A stretch of DNA of 64,000 nt from Scatosoma sp002474405 (lineage in GTDB: Bacteria; Bacillota; Clostridia; Christensenellales; Borkfalkiaceae). Where the stretch lies: NCBI GenBank assembly GCA_937892545.1, contig CALAFO010000047.1, positions 1 to 64,000 of the forward strand. The letters are read 5' to 3'. Under the pieces are notes generated by a model. It was not told where the DNA came from. It made no database searches and worked only from the letters and a program-made list of their open reading frames with translations. The translations under genes and the position numbers were made by a program. Position 1 is the first letter of the stretch; each line of letters starts with the position of its first letter. Positions 44,277-52,517 of the stretch are shown piece by piece.

Positions 44277-45218
44277 TCACTCAAAAATTTCCTGCGCCAG
44301 CGAAATGACTTCCGTCGGCGTTTTACATTCGAAAAGCCGCGCCTTATACGCCGCCGCGCCGCGCTTTCCGCGCAGATAAAACGCGCACATTTTCCGCATA
44401 AACACCGTGGCGAACCGCTCGCCGAACAGTCGTTCCGTCTCCTCCGTCTGCCGCTTCACTATTTCAAAAAGCGGCTTTCTTTCCACTCCCGAAAAATCGC
44501 AGAAAATCTGCGGATCGTACAGCGCGGCGCGCGCGATTTCCACGCCGTCCGCGCCCGTTTTTTCCATCATCGTTTCCGCGTCCCGTACGGAAAAAATCCC
44601 TCCGTTTGCAATCACGGGCACTTTCACTGCATTTTTCACCGCCGCAATCGCCGCATAATCCGGCTCGCCGGAATACATTTCGTCGCGCGTTCTGCCGTGC
44701 ACCGTAATCGCCTGCGCCCCCGCGCCTTCCATCCGTTTGCCAAACTCTTCCGCTACGATTTTTCCGCGGTTTACGCCGATACGGCACTTCACCGTTACGA
44801 TTTTCCCGCTTTTCGCCGTTTCCGCCACGATTTTTTCCGCCAGCGACGGATTTTCCAGCAAAGCGCTCCCCTCGCCGTTTTTGAAAATTTTCGGCACGGG
44901 GCACCCCATATTGATATCCACGATTTCAAACGGCGCCAGTTCTTCGCTTTCCGCCGCACGGCGCATAAACGCGGGGTCGCTCCCGAAAATCTGCACGCCC
45001 GCCGCGCCGCGCTCGTTTTCCGCCGTGTATAAAAGCTCCTTCGTGTTCTCGCTGCCATAGCAAAGCCCTTTCGCGCTCACCATCTCCGTAAACACAAACC
45101 CCGCCCCGCTTTCCAGCGCGATTTTCCTGAAAGGATAATTCGTATACCCCGCCAAAGGCGCCAGCCATACGTTGTTTTTTATTTCAAATCCCCCTACCTG
45201 TACCCGATGTAATCGCAT
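44277..45218 (-). CDS. dusB: tRNA-dihydrouridine synthase (DusB type)
   Basis: A 313-residue TIM-barrel flavoprotein. The landmarks are WLAPLAGYTNYPFR near residue 18, FTEMVSAKGL near 42, VDINMGCPVPKIF near 98 with the catalytic Cys, VKCRIGVN near 140, ITVHGRTRDEMY near 167 and VIANGGIFSV near 200 (FMN binding). It reduces uridine in tRNA D-loops using NADPH. Its ATG directly abuts the stop codon of the upstream gene (TAAATG), so translation is probably coupled. This order after yabM-yabN is not the classical Bacillus one. Confidence 0.93.
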   Translation of the reverse strand: MRLHRVQVGGFEIKNNVWLAPLAGYTNYPFRKIALESGAGFVFTEMVSAKGLCYGSENTKELLYTAENERGAAGVQIFGSDPAFMRRAAESEELAPFEIVDINMGCPVPKIFKNGEGSALLENPSLAEKIVAETAKSGKIVTVKCRIGVNRGKIVAEEFGKRMEGAGAQAITVHGRTRDEMYSGEPDYAAIAAVKNAVKVPVIANGGIFSVRDAETMMEKTGADGVEIARAALYDPQIFCDFSGVERKPLFEIVKRQTEETERLFGERFATVFMRKMCAFYLRGKRGAAAYKARLFECKTPTEVISLAQEIFE

Positions 45219-46754
45219 TTATGCCTTGCCCTCGTCGTCGCTCTTTACGGCTTCTTTCGCTTTTTCGTAATACTCGTCGCGCTCCGGCTTCTCCAGCTCA
45301 TTCACGTCTTTGCCGTCCGCCAGCACAAGTTTTTCGTATTCCGTATACCGCCGCTGCACCTTTTTCACCGTATCGAGCAGCGCTTCTTCCGCGTCCGCGC
45401 CCACCGCGCGCGCCATCGTCGCCATACAAAAGAGCGCGTCGCCCAGTTCTTCCGCCGTTTTCGCTTTATCGCCGCACCCCGCCGCAAACTTCTCCGTTTC
45501 CGCTTTCAGTTCGGCAAGCTCCTCTTCCAGCGCCGCTTTCGCGCTTTCGAACGTGGGCTTGTCCCAGCCGCCGCGTTCCACGCGTTTCGCCACTTTCTGC
45601 GCCTGCAACAGCGCGGGGAAGCACTTCGGCACGTCGTTCACCGCCTTGGCGAACGTGTCCTGATGCTTTTCGATCATCTTGTTTTTATCCCACACTTTCA
45701 GCGCGCCGTCGGCGTCGAGCGCCTTATCCTTCCCGAACACGTGCGTGTGCCGCGTAATCAGTTTTTCGCACAGCTCCGTGGCAACGTCCGTAAAATCGAA
45801 CGCGCCCGCCTCTTCTTTCAGCGAGGCATGAAACGCAACCTGCATTAAAAGATCGCCCGTCTCCTCGCGGATTTTGTCGTCGTCTTTCAGGTTAATCGCG
45901 TCCAGAAGCTCGTACGCCTCTTCGATGACGTTCATGCGGATGCTTTCGCTCGTCTGCACTTTATCCCACGGACACCCGCTCACGGGGTCGCGCAGGTAAC
46001 GCAGAATGGTTAAAACGTCGTTCATCGTAAACCGTTTTTTATCGAGCAGATCTATTTTTTCCACCGCCGCCGCGCAGCCGCAATCGTAGTTTTTCTGCCG
46101 GTCCAGCTCGTAAATTTTAATTCTTTTCACTACGGGCGCGCCGCCTTTCCCGCCGTCCTTATCGCCGCTTTTTTTTCTCCCTCCGTTTCCGCCGTTCAGG
46201 CGGATAAACAGAATTTCCGTTTCTTCGCCGAACCGCCCGGAAAGCGCCTGTTTCACGTCCGCCGCCATATCTTCGCCGTCAATATCGTATGTAATAAGCG
46301 GCGCGGAAAGCCCCTCTTCCCGCAGAGTCTCCGCAATTTCGCATGCCGACACCGCCTGATACGAGCAACCTTTGAAATGTGCCGCGGCGGCGATTTCCGC
46401 AATCTTCGAAACGCCGTTTATCACGCGCACGTTTTTCTTTCCCGCGGCGCGCAGAATCGCTTTCACCGAATTATCCTCGCTTGCCGCGCCGTCCACAAGG
46501 TACGCGACGTTTTCGCCGTACTTTCTCACCTCGCGGCACAAATTTTTATTCAGCGTAGCGAACGTACGGCTTTTATCGTACACGAAATCCAGCGTTTCGT
46601 GCGGCACGTTCAGCTCTTTCACGCTTCCGTACGACGGCGTTTTCGCCGTCCGCACCAGAATTTTTCCGCCCGTCGCCGCCGTTTTTAAAATCGCTTCTTC
46701 GCCCTCTTTCGTCAGATCGCCCGTCTTTACGCCCAAACCGATTACCGTAATCAT
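45219..46754 (-). CDS. yabN: YabN-type fusion of tetrapyrrole-methylase-like and MazG pyrophosphohydrolase domains
   Basis: A 511-residue two-domain protein. Residues about 1-225 form the tetrapyrrole-methylase-like domain (MITVIGLGVKTGDLT). Its SAM-binding loops are degenerate and it carries a Gly/Lys-rich insert near 195-215. Residues about 245-505 are MazG with LRDPVSGCPWDKVQT, the metal motif EEAYELLDAI and EETGDLLMQV, and a second MazG-like half ending ELGDALFCMATMARA. MazG hydrolyses nucleoside triphosphates and can lower aberrant dNTPs. In B. subtilis yabM-yabN lie together, as here. The start overlaps the stop of the upstream flippase gene (ATGA). Confidence 0.9.
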   Translation of the reverse strand: MITVIGLGVKTGDLTKEGEEAILKTAATGGKILVRTAKTPSYGSVKELNVPHETLDFVYDKSRTFATLNKNLCREVRKYGENVAYLVDGAASEDNSVKAILRAAGKKNVRVINGVSKIAEIAAAAHFKGCSYQAVSACEIAETLREEGLSAPLITYDIDGEDMAADVKQALSGRFGEETEILFIRLNGGNGGRKKSGDKDGGKGGAPVVKRIKIYELDRQKNYDCGCAAAVEKIDLLDKKRFTMNDVLTILRYLRDPVSGCPWDKVQTSESIRMNVIEEAYELLDAINLKDDDKIREETGDLLMQVAFHASLKEEAGAFDFTDVATELCEKLITRHTHVFGKDKALDADGALKVWDKNKMIEKHQDTFAKAVNDVPKCFPALLQAQKVAKRVERGGWDKPTFESAKAALEEELAELKAETEKFAAGCGDKAKTAEELGDALFCMATMARAVGADAEEALLDTVKKVQRRYTEYEKLVLADGKDVNELEKPERDEYYEKAKEAVKSDDEGKA

Positions 46755-48115
46755 GCTTTCGCCTCCGTAATGTTTCTTTCGCTTTTCATACACGCCCTAT
46801 TATACAATAAAATCAGCAAAAAAGCAACGAAATAGCACAGACTTTCGGCTGCAGCCGCGCCTTTCGCCGAAAATTTCAACACCCCCGCAAACGCCAGATC
46901 GAAAAGTATCCGCGAAAGACACGCCACTCCCCAGCACGCCGCCGCGCCCCGCTGTTTTCCGAGCGCCGTCAGGCAGGAAGAAAGCGTCTGCGCCAGCGAC
47001 AAAAACACCGCCCCCGCAGCCGAAATCCGCACGCACGCCGCCAGCATCGACTTTTCTTCCGCCGCCAGAGAACGGAACAGCAGTTTCGCCGCCAACGGAG
47101 CGAACAGATACGTCAGCGCCCCCGCGGGCACCGCCACGGCAAGCGTTAAAAGGCAGGCGTATGCAATTTTTCCGCCGCACCCCGCCGCGCCGTTTTTTCT
47201 GATTTCCGCCGACAAATCGGGAATCGCCGCCGCTCCCACGCCGCGGCAAAGCGTTACGGGCAGATGCGAAATGCACGCCGCGCCGCCCGCAAACAATCCG
47301 TACAAAGCCAGCGGCTTATCGGAATACGCCTTGAACAGCGACGGCAGAAGCATGCTTTCCGCAAACGCCGTCAACGGCAGTACCGCCGCCGAAAGCGTTA
47401 CGGGCAGCGTGCGGGAAAGAATTTTTCCCGATTTTTCCGTAAACACTTTCCCCGTCAGAAGTCCGCCGCTTATCGGCGGTTCCGCGAAAAAATCCCCGTT
47501 CGTTCCGCCCATGCCCCGTCGCTTTTTGCGAAAGACTATCAAAGCGCCCGTCTCGGCAACCGCGGCAAGCGTTGCCGCCAGACACAAAAAAGCCGCCGCC
47601 TTGCTTACGTTTTCTTTCAGCGCCGCCGCAAAAATCAGTCCGAACGCAATTTTCGCCGCCTGTCCGCAAAGCTCCGAAACCGCCGTCGGAAACATATCGT
47701 CCGCGCCCTGAAACGCACCGCAATACACCGCGGCAACGCACGAAAGGGGCACGGCTGGCGCCAGAAACAAATACGCCGCACCGGTTCCCGCGCCGTGTAA
47801 CGCATGCGCCGCCACCGCCGCCGCGCCCAACAAACCTATCCGCAGAAACAACCGCAGATAATCGCGCACAAGCGGCGCGGAATTGAAATTTTTCGCACGG
47901 AAATCGGCAACCTGTCCGGAAAGCGCCGCCGAAATTCCCGCCGAACAAAGCGTAACGATAAACGCGAAAAACGCGTAAGATTTCTGATAAATTCCCAAGC
48001 CGTAACAGCCTATCAGCGCCGCCAGCGGCACGCGGTACAGCGCGCCGAGGCATTTCACCGCCGCGCCGGAAATCCCCAGCGTTGCCGCGCCGCGCAAAAA
48101 CGTTTTTCTTTTCAT
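46751..48115 (-). CDS. YabM/SpoVB-like polysaccharide or lipid II-type flippase
   Basis: A 454-residue protein of the MVF/MOP superfamily with about 12-14 helices. It opens KTFLRGAATLGISGAAVKCLGALYRVPLAALIG, the typical first-helix signature of SpoVB and YabM. Later helices contain ISHLPVTLCRGVGAAAIPDLS, the mid-protein family motif. SpoVB-type proteins are needed for spore cortex synthesis, and MurJ/Amj-like flippases move lipid-linked precursors. The ATG at 48115 is chosen by homology of the start and because the longer reading is not hydrophobic. Synteny with yabN supports YabM. Confidence 0.85.
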   Translation of the reverse strand: MKRKTFLRGAATLGISGAAVKCLGALYRVPLAALIGCYGLGIYQKSYAFFAFIVTLCSAGISAALSGQVADFRAKNFNSAPLVRDYLRLFLRIGLLGAAAVAAHALHGAGTGAAYLFLAPAVPLSCVAAVYCGAFQGADDMFPTAVSELCGQAAKIAFGLIFAAALKENVSKAAAFLCLAATLAAVAETGALIVFRKKRRGMGGTNGDFFAEPPISGGLLTGKVFTEKSGKILSRTLPVTLSAAVLPLTAFAESMLLPSLFKAYSDKPLALYGLFAGGAACISHLPVTLCRGVGAAAIPDLSAEIRKNGAAGCGGKIAYACLLTLAVAVPAGALTYLFAPLAAKLLFRSLAAEEKSMLAACVRISAAGAVFLSLAQTLSSCLTALGKQRGAAACWGVACLSRILFDLAFAGVLKFSAKGAAAAESLCYFVAFLLILLYNRACMKSERNITEAKA

Positions 48116-48160
48116 ACCCCTATTTTGCGCCTTGCCCGCCGTAAATATGTGCGCAACCGC

Positions 48161-48189
48161 TTGCCGCGCGGCGGAAAAAGTGCTATAAT
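48161..48189 (+). promoter_or_regulatory. Sigma-A promoter of the 48.2-kb membrane protein gene
   Basis: TTGCCG, 17 bp, TATAAT, ending 32 bp before the ATG at 48222. Confidence 0.78.
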
Positions 48190-48221
48190 TAACCCAAAAC
48201 TTCTTTGACGGGAGAATTCCT

Positions 48222-48743
48222 ATGAACGCACCCTCGGCAACCGAAAAAAAGGCGCTGGCGAAACGCTCTCTCACCCGCCCGATTCTATTTTTGCTCATCG
48301 GCACGGCGTTTCTCGGCGGAGCGATTTACTATATCGCGCAACTTTCCATCACAAGCGAAAAGGCGTTTATGCTCGGAGCCATAATCGCCTACCTTGCGAT
48401 TGCCGCTCTTTTAATCGCAGGCTCCACGTTCGCGCTTGCAAAGCGTAGAGTCGCCGTAGAATCGGACGAAACCTGCGTGTATCTCTATTTCGGCGGCAAT
48501 AAAAAACCGCCCGTTTCTATTCCGTATACAAAGCTCGCCGATTGCAGAATGAAACGCACGTTCGCGCAGAACGGCGGTATTCCCGCCGCAAAAATGCCGC
48601 CGCTGTACGCCGCGTTTTCGTTCGGCACGCTGTACCTGTACACGGCAGAAAAGACTTATAGTATACAGAATATCGCGTGCGTGCGCGACGCGTGTATCGC
48701 TGTCCGCGAAGAAATGGAAAAGCATCGGGAAAAAGCGCAATAA
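48222..48743 (+). CDS. Membrane protein of unknown function
   Basis: A 173-residue protein. A basic N-terminus is followed by two membrane helices (about residues 20-40 and 50-73), and a cytoplasmic domain of about 100 residues contains VYLYFGGNKKPPVSIPYTKL and FSFGTLYLYTAEKTYSI, reminiscent of bacterial PH-like (bPH/YdbS-type) domains. The last 20 residues are charged and helical. It has a promoter and ribosome site of its own (GGGAGAA). It is divergent from the flippase gene. Function unknown. Confidence 0.78.
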   Translation: MNAPSATEKKALAKRSLTRPILFLLIGTAFLGGAIYYIAQLSITSEKAFMLGAIIAYLAIAALLIAGSTFALAKRRVAVESDETCVYLYFGGNKKPPVSIPYTKLADCRMKRTFAQNGGIPAAKMPPLYAAFSFGTLYLYTAEKTYSIQNIACVRDACIAVREEMEKHREKAQ

Positions 48744-48768
48744 AAATTCGTTTTCGGCGCGAATATCG

Positions 48769-48797
48769 TTGACAAACCCGCACGAATAGCTTATAAT
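48769..48797 (+). promoter_or_regulatory. Perfect sigma-A promoter of a candidate structured RNA
   Basis: TTGACA, 17 bp, TATAAT. It is followed not by a coding gene but by about 210 bp of foldable sequence ending in a large terminator. Confidence 0.88.
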
Positions 48798-48803
48798 TGA
48801 AAT

Positions 48804-49013
48804 ACTTCGGCAGGGAGTAGTCGGGGAAAAGCATGCGGCGACGCGAAAAGGCGCGGCGGGCTTTCCCGTCTGATAACGGTAACACGGCTTATCTTTGCGG
48901 CACGGCGGAACGCCCGAAACCGCAGAATAGCCCGGATCAGAATGAAACGACAAGACTGTTTCGAAAACGCGCTTTTTTAAAAAAGCGCGTTTTCGGAGCA
49001 GTCTTTTGTTTTT
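48804..49013 (+). ncRNA. Candidate structured non-coding RNA or riboswitch-like leader
   Basis: The stretch from the expected start site (about 48804) to 48950 folds into nested helices. GGGGAAAAGC/GCTTTCCC (48823-48832 with 48860-48867) closes a GC-rich hairpin. TCTGAT/ATCAGA (48869 with 48936) encloses GGCT/AGCC, then TGCGG/CCGCA, then the hairpin GGCG-GAA-CGCC. It ends in a terminator whose arms CGAAAACGCGCTTTTTT and AAAAAAGCGCGTTTTCG pair perfectly, extended by AGACTG/CAGTCT. No open reading frame with a ribosome site is present. The opening AGGGAGTAG recalls the yybP-ykoY manganese riboswitch start, but the rest of that motif was not found. Own promoter and terminator suggest an independent RNA. 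The next gene starts 239 bp later, after repeats. Confidence 0.6.
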
Positions 49014-49018
49014 CCCAT

Positions 49019-49153
49019 ATATAGCTCTCCCGCGGGCGAGCTTCGCCCGTTTCGCAACAGACTGTTGCAAAGCGTCTGAAATTTTGTTGATTTCCTTTGA
49101 TATAGCCTTCCCCCGCGGGGGAAGGTGTCTGCGATAGCAGACGAATGAGGGGC
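49019..49153. repeat. Interspersed palindromic repeat, copies R5a and R5b
   Basis: R5a (about 49019-49050) has TAGCTCTCCCGCGGGCGAG with GGGCGA/TCGCCC. R5b (49102-49153) has head TAGCCTTCCCCC-GC-GGGGGAAGG, variable stem GTCTGC-GATA-GCAGAC and tail GAATGAGGGG. The link between them resembles that between R4a and R4b. Confidence 0.78.
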
Positions 49154-49251
49154 TTCACTTGTTTTCCGCTCCCCTCATTTCAAACGTCCCCTACTTAATT
49201 TTTTCAAACTCGTCAATAATAAAAAAATCAAACCCGAAAACGGAGGTTTTT

Positions 49252-50364
49252 ATGGACTTTTTAATCGAAACGCTCAGGCAGGTAACGCTGCCGCAGGTGG
49301 CGATGTGGATAATCGGCGGCGTGCTGATTTTCCTCGCCATCAAAAAAGACATCGAGCCCGCGCTCCTTCTGCCCATGGGCTTCGGCGCAATCCTCGTGAA
49401 TATCCCGAACTCCTCGGTCATCGCCGAAGACGGCATCATCGCCTCTTTATTCAGAGTGGGCATTCAGGCAAGCGAAGCGATGCCGCTGCTCCTCTTTATC
49501 GGCATCGGCGCCATGATCGATTTCGGACCGCTGCTTTCCAACCCGAAGCTCTTTATTTTAGGCGGCGCGGCGCAATTCGGCATCTTCGTTACGCTGATTC
49601 TCGCCGCTTTAATCGGCTTCCCGTTAAACGACGCGGCTTCCATCGCCATCATCGGCGCGGCGGACGGTCCCACGTCCATTCTCGTCGCGCTGAAGCTCGC
49701 TTCGAAATACGTAGGACCCATTATGGTGGTAGCGTATTCGTATATGGCGCTCGTGCCCATCGTTCAACCCGCCGTGGTAAAAATGTGCACCACCAAAAAA
49801 GAACGCCGCATTAAAATGAAATATCACGCCTCGCAGGTAAGCAAGCTCACCAAAATTCTTTTCCCCGTGCTTGTTACCATTATTTCCGGCTTGATCGCCC
49901 CCGCGTCTCTTTCGCTTGTCGGCATGCTGATGTTCGGCAACTTAATCCGCGAATGCGGCGCGCTCAACACTCTTTCCGATACCGCGCAGAACACGCTTTC
50001 CAACTTAATCACGCTGCTTCTCGGCATCACCATCGCTTTCCAGATGCAGGCGGCGCAGTTTATCACGTGGGAAACCTTAATGATTATGGCGCTCGGTTTG
50101 TTCGCGTTTGTTTTCGATACCGTCGGCGGCGTAATGTGTGCCAAAATCATGAACCTTTTCTGCAAGGAAAAAATCAACCCGATGATCGGCGCCGCGGGCA
50201 TTTCCGCATTCCCCATGGCGGCGCGCGTGGTGGAAAAAATGGGCATTAAAGAAGATTCCACCAACCACCTCTTAATGCACGCCGTCGGCGCAAACGTTTC
50301 CGGGCAGATCGCCTCGGCTATCGTTGGCGGACTGATCATCAATCTTGTGCTGCCCCTGCTGTAA
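49252..50364 (+). CDS. Na+-translocating decarboxylase beta subunit (OadB/GcdB/MmdB family)
   Basis: A 370-residue integral membrane protein with about nine helices. IIGAADGPTSILVALKLA near residue 138 contains the Asp needed for Na+ translocation in OadB, and the C-terminal half has NPMIGAAGISAFPMAARVV near 300 and MHAVGANVSGQIASAI, both family signatures. The beta subunit decarboxylates the carboxybiotin carrier and pumps Na+ out. The start follows CGGAGG. A small OadG-like gene comes next. No carboxyltransferase alpha subunit or biotin carrier is in the window, so the acid used (oxaloacetate, methylmalonyl-CoA or glutaconyl-CoA) is unknown. Confidence 0.9.
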   Translation: MDFLIETLRQVTLPQVAMWIIGGVLIFLAIKKDIEPALLLPMGFGAILVNIPNSSVIAEDGIIASLFRVGIQASEAMPLLLFIGIGAMIDFGPLLSNPKLFILGGAAQFGIFVTLILAALIGFPLNDAASIAIIGAADGPTSILVALKLASKYVGPIMVVAYSYMALVPIVQPAVVKMCTTKKERRIKMKYHASQVSKLTKILFPVLVTIISGLIAPASLSLVGMLMFGNLIRECGALNTLSDTAQNTLSNLITLLLGITIAFQMQAAQFITWETLMIMALGLFAFVFDTVGGVMCAKIMNLFCKEKINPMIGAAGISAFPMAARVVEKMGIKEDSTNHLLMHAVGANVSGQIASAIVGGLIINLVLPLL

Positions 50365-50388
50365 GGCGATAAAAAGGAGAAACTGATT

Positions 50389-50631
50389 ATGAATATTTTT
50401 TCGCTTCTCGCAAGCGGTTTAACCCCTATGAATCCCGATACCCTGAAAGCCTCGTTGAAAATCATGTGGCAGGGCTTGCTGGCAATTTTTATCGTTATCG
50501 GCTTGATTATCCTCGCCGTGCAGCTCACGAAATTCTGCGTAAATAAAGCCGAAAGCGCCAAAAAAGCGCGCGAAGCCAAAAAAGCGGCAAGCGATGCTTC
50601 CGCCCCGCATAGCGACGGAGAAGCAAGATGA
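50389..50631 (+). CDS. OadG-like small subunit of Na+-pump decarboxylase
   Basis: An 80-residue protein with one membrane helix (about residues 26-48; GLLAIFIVIGLIILAVQLTKF) followed by an Ala/Lys-rich charged tail, the plan of OadG and MmdD gamma/delta subunits, which anchor the complex and bind zinc. It lies 24 bp behind the beta subunit gene and overlaps the next gene by four bases (ATGA). The call relies mostly on topology and neighbourhood. Confidence 0.75.
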   Translation: MNIFSLLASGLTPMNPDTLKASLKIMWQGLLAIFIVIGLIILAVQLTKFCVNKAESAKKAREAKKAASDASAPHSDGEAR

Positions 50632-51797
50632 TTTCCGCGCTTCTGCGCCTGTTCGGCTGCGTGCGGGGAAAAGGCGAATACGAAAAAATCAACCGCGAAA
50701 AATGCGCTTCTTTCGCCACAGGTACGGGTATTTTCATCAACGTGCTGCTGTTTGCCGCCAAATTAACGGCGGGCATTCTGGCAGCCTCCGTCGCCGTCGT
50801 TTCCGACGCTTTCAACAACGCTTCCGATGCGGTTTCGTCGCTCGTGGCGCTCGTCGGCTTTAAAATGGCGGCGAAAGCGGGCGATAAAGAACACCCGCTC
50901 GGACACGGGCGCATGGAATACGTGGCGGGGCTGATTGTGGATATGCTGGTCATCCTCGTGGGCGCGGAGCTGTTAAAATCCTCCGTAACAAGCATAATTC
51001 ACCCCGAACTCCCCTCGATTTCCGCGCTGACGGTGGCTTTTTTGTGCTTTTCGCTGCTTGCGAAATCGTGGCTGTACGTATTCTATAAGAAGGTCGGCAA
51101 AAAAATCAATTCCGTCGCCCTGAAAGGCGCGGCAACCGACAGCATTTCGGACGTCGTGGCAACGTTCGTCGTACTTCTCTCCGCCCTCTGCGGCAAATAC
51201 TTCGGCTGGAAAATCGACGGCGTTGCGGGGCTTCTGGTGGCGGCGTTTATCCTTTTTTCGGGCGTCAAAGCCACCAAGGAAACGGTGGATTTGCTGGTGG
51301 GCGCGCCCCCTTCGAAAGAATTTGTACAAAACATCTATCAGTTCGTCGGAAATTACCCCGAAATACTGGGCATTCACGACGTCATCGTGCACGATTACGG
51401 CCCCGGCAAACTGGTGGTTTCTTTCCATGCGGAAGTCCCGGCGGACGACGACATCAATCTCGCGCACGAGGTAATCGACCGTCTCGAAGAAGATATCCAC
51501 GAAAAATTCGGCTGCCTCGTAACCGTACATATGGATCCCATCGTCATTCACGACGAGATCGTCAACGACATGCGCGATTTCGTCCGCAACGTGGTTGCGC
51601 AGACGGACGAAACGTTCACGATGCACGATTTCCGGATGACGTACGGCAAAGATCGGAAAAACCTGATTTTCGATTTATCGGTACCGATTGAAAGCAAATG
51701 GGTGCTTGCGGACGCGGAACGCGCCGTCGCCGCAAAAATCCACGAACTTCGTCCCGATTGCTACGCCGTTATCCGCGCCGAGCATCCTTTGGTATAA
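50628..51797 (+). CDS. Cation diffusion facilitator (CDF) metal efflux protein
   Basis: A 389-residue transporter. Six helices lie in the first 220 residues with metal-site signatures: DAFNNASDAVSSLVAL near residue 55, HPLGHGRMEYVAGL near 88 and DSISDVVATFVVLLSAL near 168. The cytoplasmic C-terminal domain (about 225-300) has HDVIVHDYGPGKLVVSFH. A further module of about 75 residues (QTDETFTMHDFRMTYG) extends the protein, seen in longer members of the MMT1-type group. CDF proteins exchange Zn2+, Mn2+ or Fe2+ for protons. Its start overlaps the stop of the OadG-like gene, so it is translationally coupled to the Na+-pump genes. Confidence 0.9.
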   Translation: MISALLRLFGCVRGKGEYEKINREKCASFATGTGIFINVLLFAAKLTAGILAASVAVVSDAFNNASDAVSSLVALVGFKMAAKAGDKEHPLGHGRMEYVAGLIVDMLVILVGAELLKSSVTSIIHPELPSISALTVAFLCFSLLAKSWLYVFYKKVGKKINSVALKGAATDSISDVVATFVVLLSALCGKYFGWKIDGVAGLLVAAFILFSGVKATKETVDLLVGAPPSKEFVQNIYQFVGNYPEILGIHDVIVHDYGPGKLVVSFHAEVPADDDINLAHEVIDRLEEDIHEKFGCLVTVHMDPIVIHDEIVNDMRDFVRNVVAQTDETFTMHDFRMTYGKDRKNLIFDLSVPIESKWVLADAERAVAAKIHELRPDCYAVIRAEHPLV

Positions 51798-51818
51798 CCT
51801 TTAAAAACCAAACAATTT

Positions 51819-51853
51819 CAGCGACTTTTCATCATGAAAAGTCGCTGTTTTTT
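51819..51853. terminator. Intrinsic terminator between convergent genes
   Basis: CAGCGACTTTTCAT and ATGAAAAGTCGCTG pair almost without a loop and are followed by a T run. The end of the minus-strand gene touches it. Confidence 0.82.
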
Positions 51854-52415
51854 ATGCTATCAATGATTCCGTACTCTTTACCGCCACCGCAGATTTCGCT
51901 GCTGCTTGTATCAATTTCCCTGCAGTCAAAAGCGTAGTGCCCTGTTTGCGTAACGCAACGGGAATTTTTTCTTCTTTTCCCCCGCTCCCGACTTTCAGCC
52001 AGACATCAAAGACTTTATTTTTCTTTGTTTTAATTATTGATAATTCAACGCCGCCGGCACGGCTTAAAATCGCGTCAAATTTTTCTCTTTTCGTGTCGAT
52101 TTTATCCTCGGCTGTCCCTATCCTGCACACTATTTTCGTCTCTGCTTGTTCTTGAATATCACATATCCCGTATCTCTGCATACGCCACGGCAATCGCCCT
52201 TTATAGTAAAAGCCCAATTTCTTGGGCATAATAAAAAGCTGTAAATCAAAAAACTCCAAATCAGCATTTTTCCGTCCGAATAAATTTAAAAATAAACTCG
52301 TTCGTCTTTTTTTAATTATAAAAAACAATACTCCGCCGGCTAAAACCGGTAAACTAATCATACAAAAGATACATTTTCCCATTTTACGCCGATAAAATCG
52401 CCCCTCATCTATCAT
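51852..52415 (-). CDS. Membrane protein of unknown function, AT-rich
   Basis: A 187-residue protein with one N-terminal membrane helix (about residues 15-34) and a basic cytoplasmic or external domain (KIVCRIGTAEDKIDTKREKFD, VFDVWLKVGSGGKEEKIP). The ATG at 52415 and another at 52382 are both possible, and neither has a strong ribosome site. Codon use is AT-richer than the flanks. It faces a small XRE regulator across a region of inverted repeats, so the pair may be regulator and target. Family not recognised. Confidence 0.65.
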   Translation of the reverse strand: MIDEGRFYRRKMGKCIFCMISLPVLAGGVLFFIIKKRRTSLFLNLFGRKNADLEFFDLQLFIMPKKLGFYYKGRLPWRMQRYGICDIQEQAETKIVCRIGTAEDKIDTKREKFDAILSRAGGVELSIIKTKKNKVFDVWLKVGSGGKEEKIPVALRKQGTTLLTAGKLIQAAAKSAVAVKSTESLIA

Positions 52416-52441
52416 TTTACGCTCTTATTATATGGCATTTT

Positions 52442-52493
52442 TTGCTATACGTCAAGCAAAATATAGCAATTTTTTGTATATTTTTTATACAAA
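52442..52493. promoter_or_regulatory. Two perfect inverted repeats between the XRE gene and the membrane protein gene
   Basis: TTGCTATA N12 TATAGCAA (52442-52469) and TTTGTATA N5 TATACAAA (52473-52493). Both are symmetrical, AT-rich and just upstream of the XRE start at 52518, as expected for operators of a dimeric repressor. Confidence 0.65.
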
Positions 52494-52517
52494 TAAAAAA
52501 TAATAAGAGTATCCTTC

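Noticed and set aside
48804..48960. yybP-ykoY manganese riboswitch
   Set aside because: Only the opening AGGGAGTAG resembles it. The conserved second loop and closing helix partner were not found, and the downstream gene is a Na+-pump subunit rather than a Mn2+ gene.
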